The notes under the pieces: generated by a model
The model's database searches: none
What the model was told of the DNA's origin: nothing
The model's input: the letters and a program-made list of their open reading frames with translations, nothing else
Program-made: the position numbers and the translations under genes
NCBI RefSeq assembly: GCF_021213805.1
Contig: NZ_JAJQJI010000009.1
Span: 124,001 to 188,000, forward strand
From: Mycobacterium sp. MYCO198283
GTDB taxonomy: Bacteria; Actinomycetota; Actinomycetes; Mycobacteriales; Mycobacteriaceae
Reading direction: 5' to 3'
Length of the DNA stretch: 64,000 nucleotides
Part shown: positions 18,470-27,252 of the stretch, piece after piece
How the letters are laid out: the number at the start of each line of letters is the position of its first letter
How positions within the stretch are numbered: the first letter of the stretch is position 1

Positions 18470-18487
18470 TACAACCGTTTGGTTGTA
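18470..18487. promoter_or_regulatory. Perfect palindromic operator for the ArsR-type repressor
   Basis: TACAACCGTTTGGTTGTA: two perfect 7-bp arms around a 4-bp centre. It starts 11 bp upstream of the ArsR GTG codon, the position expected for an autoregulatory site. Confidence 0.75.
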
Positions 18488-18579
18488 CGTTGTCAAGCCC
18501 TCGCGGTGGCTGCACGCCGAGACGTTAGGGTGCTTGCTCGGCGGCAGCGAACAGGTCGACAGGAAAGTTGAGCATCCTC

Positions 18580-19611
18580 ATGACCGCAGCACCCGAAGCG
18601 TCGGCGCTCGAAGCGCGGGTCGGCCACTACTACCGGATGGCCGGCACTTACCTGGTGGGCCGCGAGAAACTCCGCGAGTACGCCCGGGCCGTACAGGACT
18701 ACCACCCCGCGCACTGGGACGTCGCCGCCGCCCGGGACCTCGGCTACCCCGACCTGGTGGCGCCGCTGACCTTCACGTCGGCGCCGGGCATGCAGTGCAA
18801 CCGGCGCATGTTCGAGGAGATCGTCGTCGGCTACGACACCTACATGCAGACCGAAGAGGTCTTCGAGCAACACCGGCCGATCGTCGCCGGCGACGAGCTG
18901 ACCATCGACGTCGAGCTCACCTCGGTCCGCCGGATCGCCGGCCGCGACCTGATCACCGTCACCAACACCTTCACCGACACCGCCGGCGAGCGGGTGCACA
19001 CGCTGCACACCACCGTCGTCGGCGTCACCGCCGAGGACATCGATCCGACCATCAAGACCGCCGTGCAGAACGCGATGATGCACGACATGGACATCCTCGC
19101 GGTCGGCGCGAACCAGGACGCCTACCGCAAAGAGGTGCGACCCGACGGCGATGTGCGCGTCTCGACCGGCGGCGAGACCCGCACACCGGGCACCGCCTCC
19201 TTCGACGACGTCAGGGTGGGCGACGAGCTGCCGGCCCGCCACACCCGGCTCTCCCGCGGGGACCTGGTCAACTACGCCGGGGTGGCCGGCGACGCGAACC
19301 CGATCCACTGGGACGAGGACATCGCCAAGCTCGCCGGGCTGCCCGACGTCATCGCCCACGGCATGCTGACGATGGGGCTCGGCGCGGGGTTCGTCTCCGC
19401 CTGGTCCGGGGACCCCGGCGCGGTCACCCGCTACGCGGTGCGGCTCTCGTCGCCGGCCATCGTCTCGGCGAAGGAGGGCGCCGACATCGAGTTCAGCGGT
19501 CGCGTCAAGTCTCTCGACCCCGCGACCCGCTCGGGTGTCGTCGTCATCGGCGCCAAGTCGGCCGGGAAGAAGATTTTCGGGTTGGCGACCGTGCACATGC
19601 GCTTCGCCTGA
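18580..19611 (+). CDS. Fused (3R)-hydroxyacyl-ACP dehydratase, HadA/HadB-type double hot-dog
   Basis: A 343-residue protein made of two MaoC-like hot-dog domains. The first half (residues 10-150) resembles HadA, with VGREKLREYARAVQDYHPAHWD and the non-catalytic fold. The second half resembles HadB, with the hydratase-2 motif around YAGVAGDANPIHWDED (catalytic Asp and His), HGMLTMGLGAGF, and SVxF-type substrate cleft residues. It would dehydrate 3-hydroxyacyl-ACP (or CoA) in FAS-II/mycolic acid elongation or a related pathway. The start is ATG 18580; a TTG at 18568 abutting AGGAAAG is possible and would add four residues. Not clustered with other fatty-acid genes. Confidence 0.85.
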   Translation: MTAAPEASALEARVGHYYRMAGTYLVGREKLREYARAVQDYHPAHWDVAAARDLGYPDLVAPLTFTSAPGMQCNRRMFEEIVVGYDTYMQTEEVFEQHRPIVAGDELTIDVELTSVRRIAGRDLITVTNTFTDTAGERVHTLHTTVVGVTAEDIDPTIKTAVQNAMMHDMDILAVGANQDAYRKEVRPDGDVRVSTGGETRTPGTASFDDVRVGDELPARHTRLSRGDLVNYAGVAGDANPIHWDEDIAKLAGLPDVIAHGMLTMGLGAGFVSAWSGDPGAVTRYAVRLSSPAIVSAKEGADIEFSGRVKSLDPATRSGVVVIGAKSAGKKIFGLATVHMRFA

Positions 19612-19645
19612 GCGTTCGCCGCCGCGGGGCAGCGTCGAGGTGGTT

Positions 19646-21007
19646 TCAGGCGGACTTCTCGCCGTCGCTTCTCGACTGGTAGCTCTGGTGCACCGGCGAT
19701 TCCCACGTGTACGGCTCCTCGGGGTGGCCGGACCCGCCGAGGATGAAGGAGCGGTCGCTGCGGTTGGCCCGCGCGATGGTCGCGAGCCAGGTGCCGAGGG
19801 TGCTGAAGCGGTTGCGTACCCCGGTGAGGAACGCGATGTGGATGAAGCCCCAGCCCAGCCAGCCGAGTTTCCCGGTCAGCTTCACCGGGCCGGCTTGCAG
19901 CAGGGCGTGGCCGCGGCTGATGTAGGCCGCCGATCCCAGATCGTGGTAGTGGAAGTCCTTGCGGCGGCGGCCTTCGAGGTCGCGCCGGATGCAGGCGGCC
20001 GCGTGCAGCCCGCCCTGCATCGCGTTCTCCGCCACGCCCGGCAACCCGTCACGGCCCGCGAGGTCGCCGATCACGAACACCTCCGGATGCCCGGGCACCG
20101 ACAGGTCGGCGTTCACGGTGATCCGTCCGGACCGGTCGGTCTCGGCGCCCAGCATCTCCGCGGCGTGCCGGGCGAAGGGCACCGCCTCGACGCCCGCCGT
20201 CCACAACACCGTGCGGGTGGCGTAATCCTGCGTCGTGTCACTGCCTTTCGCCTTCACCGTCACCCCGTCGCGCCGGACGTCGGTGACGTGGACGCCGAAG
20301 TGCATCTCGACACCCATCGCCTCCAGCGTCTTCTGCGCCTTGGCGGCGAGTGCCGGCGCGAAGCTCTTCAGCACCCGGTCGCCGCCGTCGAACAGCAACA
20401 CCCGCGCGTCCTCCGGCTGGATGCTGTGGAACTCGTTGGCGAGTGCCTTCGTCGCGAGTTCGCGGATCTGACCGGCCAGCTCCACGCCCGTCGGGCCGGC
20501 GCCGGTGACCGCGAAGGTCAGCCACTGGTCGCGCTCGGGACCGGGCGGCAACGTCTCGGCGATCTCGAAGGCGGCGAACACGCGGCGGCGGATGCTCAGG
20601 GCGTCGTCGAGGGTCTTCATCCCGGGCGCCCAGGCGGCGAACTCTTCCTTGCCGAAGTACGACTGCCGCATGCCCGCCGCGATCACCAGGTAGTCGTAGG
20701 GCAACTCGTAGGTCGACTCGTCGGGGCGGCGGGCGGTGACGCGGCGGGCGTCCGGGTCGAGCCGGATCGCCTCGCCCAACAGGGTCGTGACGTTGCGGTG
20801 GTGCTGCAGCTCGTCGCGCAACGATCGGCTGATCTGCCCGATGCTCAGGGTGCCCGTCGCGCACTGGTAGAGCAGCGGCTGGAAGACGTGCGACGCCGCC
20901 CGGTCGAGCAACGTGACGTCCGCGTCCACCTTGCCGAGGCGGCGGGCACAGAACAGGCCACCGAAGCCGCCGCCGATGATCACTACCTTCGGGCGCTCGT
21001 TCGTCAT
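19646..21007 (-). CDS. Type II NADH dehydrogenase-like FAD oxidoreductase
   Basis: A 453-residue flavoprotein of the NDH-2 family. The FAD-binding Rossmann motif IIGGGFGGLFCARRL is at residues 10-25, the NADH-binding GAGPTGVELAGQI lies near the middle, and FVIGDLAGRDGLPGVAENAMQGG forms the C-terminal FAD contact. A C-terminal hydrophobic/amphipathic stretch (LGWLGWGFIHIAFLTG) gives peripheral membrane attachment. It would pass electrons from NADH to menaquinone without proton pumping. Mycobacteria usually have Ndh and often NdhA paralogues; which one this is cannot be settled. Start ATG 21007 (MTNERPKVVIIGGG) is clear, as upstream sequence is not family-like. Confidence 0.88.
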   Translation of the reverse strand: MTNERPKVVIIGGGFGGLFCARRLGKVDADVTLLDRAASHVFQPLLYQCATGTLSIGQISRSLRDELQHHRNVTTLLGEAIRLDPDARRVTARRPDESTYELPYDYLVIAAGMRQSYFGKEEFAAWAPGMKTLDDALSIRRRVFAAFEIAETLPPGPERDQWLTFAVTGAGPTGVELAGQIRELATKALANEFHSIQPEDARVLLFDGGDRVLKSFAPALAAKAQKTLEAMGVEMHFGVHVTDVRRDGVTVKAKGSDTTQDYATRTVLWTAGVEAVPFARHAAEMLGAETDRSGRITVNADLSVPGHPEVFVIGDLAGRDGLPGVAENAMQGGLHAAACIRRDLEGRRRKDFHYHDLGSAAYISRGHALLQAGPVKLTGKLGWLGWGFIHIAFLTGVRNRFSTLGTWLATIARANRSDRSFILGGSGHPEEPYTWESPVHQSYQSRSDGEKSA

Positions 21008-21149
21008 GTCGATCCCACCCCGCTGTTCTCGCGTCGGCCACCGTGTCCGGTGGGGGTACCCGAATCGCGAGGGTTCACGACAGGCCGTCGTTGCCGGCCA
21101 CCGAAGCTGCTCGCGGCCACTTGTCGGACCCTGCTGCGACACCGACGAC

Positions 21150-21790
21150 ATGTCCACCGCCACCGCCACTTTCACGGGTGAGGTGTCTCCCCGGGAGCGC
21201 CTGGACGCGTTGTTCGACGAGTTGGCGGAACTGAGCGGTCAGCGCAACGCGATCGACGGCCGGATCGTCGACATCGTCGCCGAGCTGGAGCGCGCGGACC
21301 TGTGCGGGATGACCGGCGCCCGGTCGGTCCGTCGCTGGTGGCCTGGAAGACGGGGCGCCACCCCGCGCAACGCCGAGACGATGGTGGCCGTCGCGCGTCG
21401 GCTCGACGAGTTCCCGCGCTGCGCCGAGGCCCTACGCGAAGGCCGGCTGTCGCTGATCGGCTGGAGGTCGTCGCCGAACACGCCGCCGACAGATCCGATG
21501 CCCACTATGCGGCGTTGGCCGCGGTGGCCGCCGTGACTCAGTTTCGCACCGCCGTCAAGCTCGAACTGCGGCCCGATCCCGAACCGCGACCGGAACTGCA
21601 CCGCTCGATCACAAAGCTGGTCGACGATGCGTACACCACCTGGCGCATCCGGCTGCCACGGGTCGATGCGGCCACGTTCGAGGCGGCCCTGCTTCCTGCG
21701 CCTCGTCGAGGCGGGGTGGGACGCCGAAGCGGCACCAGTCCTTCCCACCGCACCCACCCCCGCCCAACTGACCCCGGGCGCCAGTACGCG
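21150..21790 (+). pseudogene. DUF222 (13E12-type) protein remnant, frameshifted and truncated
   Basis: Three reading-frame segments together match the N-terminal part of DUF222/13E12-repeat proteins. Segment one (from ATG 21150 to about 21465) has RLDALFDELAEL, MVAVARRLDEFP and EALREGRLSL. The reading then shifts to EVVAEHAADRSDAHYAALAAVAAVTQFRTAVKLE and THE usual TTWRIRLP block (to about 21690). It shifts again to FLRLVEAGWDAEAA (to about 21735) after an apparent internal deletion. The C-terminal HNH nuclease domain is missing. In intact members DUF222 precedes an HNH endonuclease and the family behaves as a dispersed repeat. The copy is clearly inactive. Confidence 0.8.
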
Positions 21791-21817
21791 CCTGCACAAG
21801 ACCCGGCTTCGTCGGGC

Positions 21818-22504
21818 TCAGGCCGGTGTGTCGTGCAAGACGACGCTGTCTTCGATCGGCAGTCGGTGCATGCGCAGGTCGTTGACCGGGGCCGAGGGGT
21901 CAGCGGTGCCGAAGGAGATGCCGAACAGCAGCTTCAATTCGGAGGGCACGCCGAGCACCTCGCGGACCGCGTCGGCGTACATCCCGAGGATCGTCTGCGG
22001 TATGCCGTGGAAGCCGCGCGCGGTGAGCGACAGCAGGAAAGTTTGGGCGTACATGCCGATGTCGGCGGCGGTGCGCACGCCGTCGCCCAGCAGGGGCATG
22101 AACAGGAATGCCGCGTGGGGTGCGCCGTAGAAGCGCAGGTTGTCGCGCACCACGTCACGCCGGCCCTCGACGTCGGACCGTGCCACACCCAGCGCTCCGT
22201 AGAGCGTCGCACCGTGGCGCTGCGCTCGTTCGGCGTAGGGGCCGTCACCGTAACCGGCGGTGAAGTCCGGTGAGGGCCGGTCGTCTTCGTACGCCCGCAG
22301 CATCGCCTCGCTGACCGCGTCACGGACGCCTCCGGAGACCACGTGCACCACCCACGGCTGGGTGTTGCTGTTCGACGGCGACGTCTGCGCGTCCTCGAGC
22401 ACGCCGCGGATGTCCTCCGCCGTGAGGGGGTTCGGCAAGAACCTCCGCACCGAGTAGCGCGAGCGCAGCAGATCGACGGCTGGCGTGGTGGACGTCGTGG
22501 TCAC
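21818..22504 (-). CDS. Nitroreductase family protein
   Basis: A 228-residue FMN-dependent nitroreductase. LLRSRYSVRRFLPNPLT gives the FMN-phosphate site, AQTSPSNSNTQPWVVHVV the second contact, and GIPQTILGMYADAVREVLGVP the C-terminal FMN-binding region. The GTG start at 22504 leaves a 63-bp gap to the divergent MarR gene at 22568, which probably controls it. Family substrates are nitroaromatics, quinones or oxidised flavins. It forms a small module with the MarR regulator and the downstream LLM oxidoreductase; the substrate is not known. Confidence 0.88.
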   Translation of the reverse strand: MTTTSTTPAVDLLRSRYSVRRFLPNPLTAEDIRGVLEDAQTSPSNSNTQPWVVHVVSGGVRDAVSEAMLRAYEDDRPSPDFTAGYGDGPYAERAQRHGATLYGALGVARSDVEGRRDVVRDNLRFYGAPHAAFLFMPLLGDGVRTAADIGMYAQTFLLSLTARGFHGIPQTILGMYADAVREVLGVPSELKLLFGISFGTADPSAPVNDLRMHRLPIEDSVVLHDTPA

Positions 22505-22549
22505 AGGGACTCCTCGGATTGGCGGTTCGGCCGGACAGGCCTGTTGGGT

Positions 22550-22562
22550 GCTACTATCTAGC
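22550..22562. promoter_or_regulatory. Candidate MarR operator (short inverted repeat) between divergent genes
   Basis: GCTA-CTATC-TAGC, with 4-bp arms and a 5-bp centre, 5 bp upstream of the MarR start. It also overlaps a direct repeat TACTAT (22552 and 22564). It lies in the only intergenic gap of a divergent nitroreductase/MarR pair; the arms are short, so support is modest. Confidence 0.35.
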
Positions 22563-22567
22563 GTACT

Positions 22568-23035
22568 ATGGGGTCGCACACTAGAGACAAGCCGGCGGAA
22601 CTGTCGTCGGACTGCCGGGACAAGCTCGGGCAGCAGCTGTCCTTCGCGTTGTACGGGGCGGCCAACCGCGTCGTCCGGCTGCACAAGCCCTTGTTGGAGC
22701 CGCTGGGCCTGACGTTTCCCCAGTACCTGGCGATGCTGGCGCTGCTCGAGCGCGCACCGCAGACGGTGGGCGCACTCGGTGCCCGGCTGGACATGGACAC
22801 CGGCACCATCACGCCGCTGGTCAAACGGCTGGAGGCTGCCGGCATGGTCACCCGCGTGCGGGACCCGGCCGACGAACGTCGCGTGCTGGTCGACCTGACC
22901 GCGAAGGGGCGGGCGCTCGAACCCGACATCCGCCGTGTGAACGGTCAGATCAAGTCGGCCTGCCGACTTACGTGGGAGGACGTCGACAGCCTTCGGCAGA
23001 CGCTCGACGCGCTCGCCCATCCCGCCGGTGACTGA
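22568..23035 (+). CDS. MarR family regulator, OhrR-like but lacking the reactive cysteine
   Basis: A 155-residue winged-helix regulator. The N-terminal helix reads QQLSFALYGAANRVVRLHKPLLEPLGLTFPQYLAMLAL, closely following the OhrR pattern, where the peroxide-sensing Cys sits in LCFALY. Here that position is Ser25, while a Cys occurs at residue 16. The DNA-binding region is LGARLDMDTGTITPLVKRLEAAGMVTR with the wing DPADERRVLVDLT. It is divergent from the nitroreductase and 31 bp upstream of the LLM gene, so it likely controls both. Sensing by a different Cys or by ligand binding is possible. Confidence 0.88.
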   Translation: MGSHTRDKPAELSSDCRDKLGQQLSFALYGAANRVVRLHKPLLEPLGLTFPQYLAMLALLERAPQTVGALGARLDMDTGTITPLVKRLEAAGMVTRVRDPADERRVLVDLTAKGRALEPDIRRVNGQIKSACRLTWEDVDSLRQTLDALAHPAGD

Positions 23036-23066
23036 CGCCGGCCACCAGCTCGTGAAAGGACTGCTG

Positions 23067-23966
23067 TTGACGAACAAGACCGCCACCGTTGAATTCCCGA
23101 GCCGGGTCGGCGTCTGGTGGAACAGCGAAGCGTGGCCGATCCGCGAGGCGCAGGAGGTGGCGCGCGACATCGAAGGCATGGGTTTCGGATCGCTGTTCAT
23201 GCCCGAAGGCGGCGGCAAGGACGCACTCGTCGAATCGGCCGCGTTCCTGGCCGCGACCGACCGGCTCGTCATCGGCACCGGTATCGCCAACATCCACTTC
23301 CGCATCCCGACACCCGCCGAAGGCGGCGCGCGCACGCTCGCGGCACTGCATCCCGGGCGCTTCGTGCTGGGCCTCGGCGTCAGCCACGCACCCTTCGTCG
23401 AGAACAGCATGAAGGGCACCTACACCAAGCCGCTGGCGACGATGCGCACCTATTTGGAGCGGATGAACGCGCTGCCCGCGGAGATCGAAGCGGGCGCCCG
23501 GCCCGCCCGGGTGCTGGCGGCGCTCGGTCCGAAGATGATCGCGCTGTCCGGTGAGCTTGCCGACGGCGCCCATCCCTACCTGGTCACACCAGGGCACACC
23601 GCGGCGACCCGCGCGATCCTGGGACCGAGCAAGTGGGTCATCTCCGAGCAGGCGGTGGCGATCGGCGGCGATGCGCAGGATCAATTCCGGCGTGCCCGCG
23701 CCCACATCGCGGCCTACCTGGCCCTGCAGAACTACCGAAACTCCTGGCTGCGGCAGGGTTTCGACGAGTCCGACCTGGAGCGCGGCGGATCCGACCGGTT
23801 GGTCCGTACACTCGTCGGGATGGGTTGCGCCGAGCAGGCCGCCGCGTCGCTCACCGCACACCTCGATGCCGGTGCCGATCACGTGGTCGTTCAGGTCGTC
23901 GGCGAGGGACTGACCGCAGACCCCCGGCCGGCATTGCGGGAACTGGCTGCCGCCCTGCAGCTTTGA
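23067..23966 (+). CDS. LLM class F420-dependent oxidoreductase
   Basis: A 299-residue luciferase-like TIM-barrel enzyme that uses coenzyme F420. It opens with VGVWWNSEAWP, then ARDIEGMGFGSLFMPEG, IGTGIANIHFRIPTPAEGGARTLAALHPGRFVLGLGVSH, and a C-terminal hexahydrofolate-like AAASLTAHLDAGADHVVVQ segment, as in the TIGR03620-like group. The TTG start at 23067 is chosen because GAAAGGA lies at 23054-23060 with six bases of spacing; a GTG at 23028 would overlap the MarR stop. It is the second gene of the MarR unit, so its expression probably follows the same signal. Substrate unknown. Confidence 0.88.
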   Translation: MTNKTATVEFPSRVGVWWNSEAWPIREAQEVARDIEGMGFGSLFMPEGGGKDALVESAAFLAATDRLVIGTGIANIHFRIPTPAEGGARTLAALHPGRFVLGLGVSHAPFVENSMKGTYTKPLATMRTYLERMNALPAEIEAGARPARVLAALGPKMIALSGELADGAHPYLVTPGHTAATRAILGPSKWVISEQAVAIGGDAQDQFRRARAHIAAYLALQNYRNSWLRQGFDESDLERGGSDRLVRTLVGMGCAEQAAASLTAHLDAGADHVVVQVVGEGLTADPRPALRELAAALQL

Positions 23967-23970
23967 CCCG

Positions 23971-25491
23971 TCAGCTGTCCTTCGGTCGGTTCTTGCCGAT
24001 CGCCGGGCGCTCGGCGATTACCGGGAACTGGCCGGTGAACCCGATGCGTTCCTCGGCCACCGCCTGCACGCGTGTGCGTACCGCGAACCATCCGACGATC
24101 AGCAGTGGAACGATCACCACCAGGCTGCCGACGGTCCACGTGCCGATCGGCGGATCCATCGCCATGAGCACCAGCACCGCCACCAGGAAGGCCAGCGTGG
24201 CGTAGCCGGTGAAGGGCGAACCCCAGAGCTTGAACGACGGGCGGTTCAGGATGCCCTTCTTCGACCACCGGTAGAGCTGGATCTGGCAGATCACGATGGT
24301 GCCCCAGGACGCGATGATGCCCAGGGCCGCGACCTTCAACACGATCTCGAAGGCTTCCTCCGGCACCACGCCGTTGAGGAATACGCCGAGCAGGCCGATT
24401 GCCGCGGTGAGGCAGATGCCGCCGTAGGGGACGCCGCGGGTGTTCATGCGCGAGGTGAACTTCGGGGCGCTGCCGTTCATCGACATCGACCGCAGGATCC
24501 GGCCGGTCGAATAGAGGCCTGCGTTCAAGCTGGAAAAGGCGGCCGTCAACACCACGATGTTCATGATGGTGCCCGCGCCCCCGACGCCGATCTTGGAGAA
24601 GAACGTGACGAACGGGCTTTCGTCGGCCTGGTAGGCGCTGTAGGGCAGCAAGAGGCCGAGCAGGAACAGCGAGCCGACGTAGAACAACGCGATGCGGGCG
24701 ATCACCGAGTTGATGGCGCGCGGCATGATTTTCGCAGGTTCGGCGGTCTCCCCCGCCGCGGTGCCAACCAATTCGACTGCGGCGTAAGCGAAGACCACGC
24801 CAGACGTGACGATGACCAACGGGAACACGCCCGCCGGGAACAATCCGCCGTGATCGGCGATCACACTGAAACCCGTTGGCTGGCCTTGGATGTGGTAGCG
24901 GCCCGCCAAGAAGATGGTGCCGGCGACCAGGAACGTCAGCAGCGCGACGACTTTGATGAGGGCGGCCCAGAACTCGAGCTCACCGAAGATCGTCACCGAG
25001 ATCAGGTTCATCGCGAGGACCACGGCGAGGGCGGCCAGCGCGATCGTCCACTGCGGGATGACGTCGAACGCCGACCAGTAGTGGAAATAGGTGGCGATGG
25101 CGGTCGAGTCGACGACGGCGGTCATGGCCCAGTTGAGGAAGTACATCCAGCCGGCGACGTAAGCCGCCTTCTCCCCGAGGAATTCGCGCGCGTAGGACAC
25201 GAAAGAGCCCGACGACGGCCGGTGCAACACCAGCTCACCGAGCGCGCGCAGGATCAGGAAGACGAACACGCCGCAGACCGCGTAGACGAGGAACAGTCCC
25301 GGCCCGGCGTTGGCCAGGCGGCCGCCGGCGCCCAGGAAGAGGCCGGTGCCGATCGCTCCGCCGATCGCGATCATCTGCAGTTGCCGGGGCTTGAGTCCCT
25401 TGTGGTAGCCCGCGTCCTCGGCGGTCAGGGCGGCCTCCCGGGCGGCGGCGCCTCGGGATTCCGCGTCGGCCGATTCGGCGGTCGGGTTCAT
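23971..25491 (-). CDS. Amino acid permease (AnsP/GabP type, APC superfamily)
   Basis: A 506-residue inner-membrane transporter with about 12 hydrophobic segments. The start of TM1 reads [32 protein letters not shown], the canonical AAT-family signature, and the first loop carries [36 protein letters not shown]. It closely follows the L-asparagine/GABA permease style (AnsP1/AnsP2 of M. tuberculosis), but specificity is not readable. Downstream charged tail of about 40 residues. Its ATG is immediately adjacent to the stop codon of the small membrane protein gene upstream, so the two are co-translated. Confidence 0.9.
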   Translation of the reverse strand: MNPTAESADAESRGAAAREAALTAEDAGYHKGLKPRQLQMIAIGGAIGTGLFLGAGGRLANAGPGLFLVYAVCGVFVFLILRALGELVLHRPSSGSFVSYAREFLGEKAAYVAGWMYFLNWAMTAVVDSTAIATYFHYWSAFDVIPQWTIALAALAVVLAMNLISVTIFGELEFWAALIKVVALLTFLVAGTIFLAGRYHIQGQPTGFSVIADHGGLFPAGVFPLVIVTSGVVFAYAAVELVGTAAGETAEPAKIMPRAINSVIARIALFYVGSLFLLGLLLPYSAYQADESPFVTFFSKIGVGGAGTIMNIVVLTAAFSSLNAGLYSTGRILRSMSMNGSAPKFTSRMNTRGVPYGGICLTAAIGLLGVFLNGVVPEEAFEIVLKVAALGIIASWGTIVICQIQLYRWSKKGILNRPSFKLWGSPFTGYATLAFLVAVLVLMAMDPPIGTWTVGSLVVIVPLLIVGWFAVRTRVQAVAEERIGFTGQFPVIAERPAIGKNRPKDS

Positions 25492-25725
25492 TTACTGCTC
25501 CCTGTCGATCGCGTCGTCGGTCTTCATGGCCTGTGGCACCGGGATGGGTGGGTTGGGCACGTCGCGGAAGGTGAACACGAACCCGAAGACCGCGATCGCC
25601 GCGGCGATCGCGTAGCCGACGGCCGACCACCAGCCCACATGCAGGTATGCGGTCACCGCCACGATGCCCATGGCCAGGAACACCATCGTCATACCGATCA
25701 ACGGTGTCGTTGCGCGAAAGTCCAT
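25492..25725 (-). CDS. Small two-helix membrane protein
   Basis: A 77-residue protein with two hydrophobic segments, about residues 7-28 (LIGMTMVFLAMGIVAVTAYL) and 32-52 (SAVGYAIAAAIAVFGFVF), then a charged cytoplasmic-looking tail ending DDAIDREQ. It is the first gene of a two-gene unit: its TAA is directly followed by the ATG of the amino acid permease. It may be an accessory subunit of the transporter, which is inference from position only. No family recognised. Confidence 0.65.
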   Translation of the reverse strand: MDFRATTPLIGMTMVFLAMGIVAVTAYLHVGWWSAVGYAIAAAIAVFGFVFTFRDVPNPPIPVPQAMKTDDAIDREQ

Positions 25726-25960
25726 GGTCGCCACCCGCCTGTAGTTCGGAGAACCCGTACCCACAGTCAACATCGTTCGTGCGTCTCGGACGACAGAACG
25801 GCGTCATGGGATCTGAGCGGTGGGGCGACGGCCGCCACGTCGAGCGCAAAGTGCAGCGGGGATCGATCCCAACCTCAGTTTACGACCGGGACGGGGGCTT
25901 GCCGCAAGGCCCGGTGTGCGGTGCAGAATCGCCCGGCAACCAGGACAGATGGAGGTTTCG

Positions 25961-26398
25961 ATGGCAGATATTGCGGACCGGCCGGAACGATTCACGGTGC
26001 ACGAATCCGGGGCGTACTTCCACGGTACGAAGGCGAACCTGCGGATCGGGGACTACCTGGAGCCGGGTCATCCCTCCAACTACAAGCCCGGGCACATCTC
26101 GAATCACGTCTACATGACCAAGGTGTTGGACGGCGCGGTCCTCGCAGCCGAGATGGCGGTGGGGGACGGCCCGTGCCGGGTCTACATCGTGGACCCGCAG
26201 GGGCACGTCGAGGACGACCCGAACGTGACCGACAAGAAATTCCCCGGCAACCCGACGCACTCGTATCGCAGCAGGAATCCGGTGAAGATCGTCGGCGAGG
26301 TCACCGACTGGGTGGGTCATTCACCGGAATACCTCGCGGCGTTCCGAGCGGGGCTCGACGAGTTGCGGCGCAAGGGCGAAGCGGTGCTTTATGACTGA
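25961..26398 (+). CDS. arr: NAD(+)--rifampin ADP-ribosyltransferase
   Basis: A 145-residue enzyme that transfers ADP-ribose from NAD+ to the C23 hydroxyl of rifamycins and inactivates them. The sequence follows Arr closely: FTVHESGAYFHGTKANL, GDYLEPGHPSNY, NHVYMTKVLDGA, VEDDPNVTDKKFPGNPT and HSYRSRNPVKIVGEV. His21, Tyr51 and Asp86 align with the three active-site residues described for M. smegmatis Arr (His19, Tyr49, Asp84, numbering from memory). Normal length, nothing missing. ATG 25961 follows a GGAGG at 25951. Arr is typical of rapid growers and gives intrinsic rifampicin resistance; the flanking genes are poorly conserved. Confidence 0.93.
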   Translation: MADIADRPERFTVHESGAYFHGTKANLRIGDYLEPGHPSNYKPGHISNHVYMTKVLDGAVLAAEMAVGDGPCRVYIVDPQGHVEDDPNVTDKKFPGNPTHSYRSRNPVKIVGEVTDWVGHSPEYLAAFRAGLDELRRKGEAVLYD

Positions 26399-26598
26399 GG
26401 GCCGCGCATCCGCTGGCATCGCGAGGTTGGTGGCCTTTGCTAACACCCTCGAGGTGTCTGCGGCCCGGCGGGGTAGCCGGGAACTACCGGCGCTCGGCGC
26501 GCTGTCCAGACCTGGGCGTCGGAAACTACTGGAGCCCCACCGACGACAGCGGCGGAGAATTGCCATGAAGCCCGATCACCCGTCGACTAGGAGGAAGG

Positions 26599-27042
26599 GT
26601 GAACCAGCCAACCCAAGACGGCGACCATTCAGCAGACGACCTGACAAAATACGCATTCGACATGGAACCGCAGGTCGAACCCGGCGGCGACACATGGACC
26701 GCGTTCTACCCGGGCGCTGACTGGTCCGTGAGCGCGCCCAGCAGGGAACAGGCACTACACGAGCTGCGGAAAGAGTTCATTCGACGCCAGAACGCCGGAC
26801 AAGACCCCCTCGCCTACGCCGACGCCGTCTACCGAGCACACCTGCGGGAGCCGATCGCGGGCGTGTATGCCGTCGATAACGAGCTGTACCGCGAACTCGT
26901 TCACGCACCCGAAAGCAACCGCAGGCGCGCGGTCCAAGAAGCCGAGCGCCGACGGCGACTAGGGCAGACATACACCAAGAGCGACTACCTGAAGGACTGC
27001 GAGGAGAGCGCCGAACAAACCCCGGAACCCGGACCGGATTGA
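26599..27042 (+). CDS. Hypothetical protein, possibly HicB-like at the N-terminus
   Basis: A 147-residue acidic soluble protein that I do not recognise. Residues about 28-62 (DTWTAFYPGADWSVSAPSREQALHELRKEFIRR) have the strand-strand-helix look of HicB-type antitoxin folds, but no HicA partner or DNA-binding domain is next to it. The C-terminal half is helical and charged (ESNRRRAVQEAERRRRLG). A strong AGGAGG at 26589-26594 precedes the GTG start, which supports translation. It lies 200 bp after arr and is less GC-rich than its neighbours. Function unknown. Confidence 0.6.
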   Translation: MNQPTQDGDHSADDLTKYAFDMEPQVEPGGDTWTAFYPGADWSVSAPSREQALHELRKEFIRRQNAGQDPLAYADAVYRAHLREPIAGVYAVDNELYRELVHAPESNRRRAVQEAERRRRLGQTYTKSDYLKDCEESAEQTPEPGPD

Positions 27043-27252
27043 TTCTTCGCGGCCTACCCCGACACGTTGACACCGACACACAGGCGTCTGCTGCGGAAAT
27101 TTCTGGTACTTGGTTGTGAGACCGGCCGGGGTATCGGCCTACCCAAACATGCTCCTTCATAAAGGATTTGGATTGCGGCCGCCAACACCGGCACGGCTAG
27201 CCGCAAAACCGTGCGTGGCCTTGTACCGATGAGTGCCCGAAATCCCGGCACC

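Noticed and set aside
26391..26598. Open frame overlapping the arr stop (start MTEGRASAGIARLVAFANTLEV), possibly an ABATE/CGNR fragment
   Set aside because: No ribosome-binding site of its own, quickly loses any family pattern, and downstream it overlaps the better supported gene at 26599.
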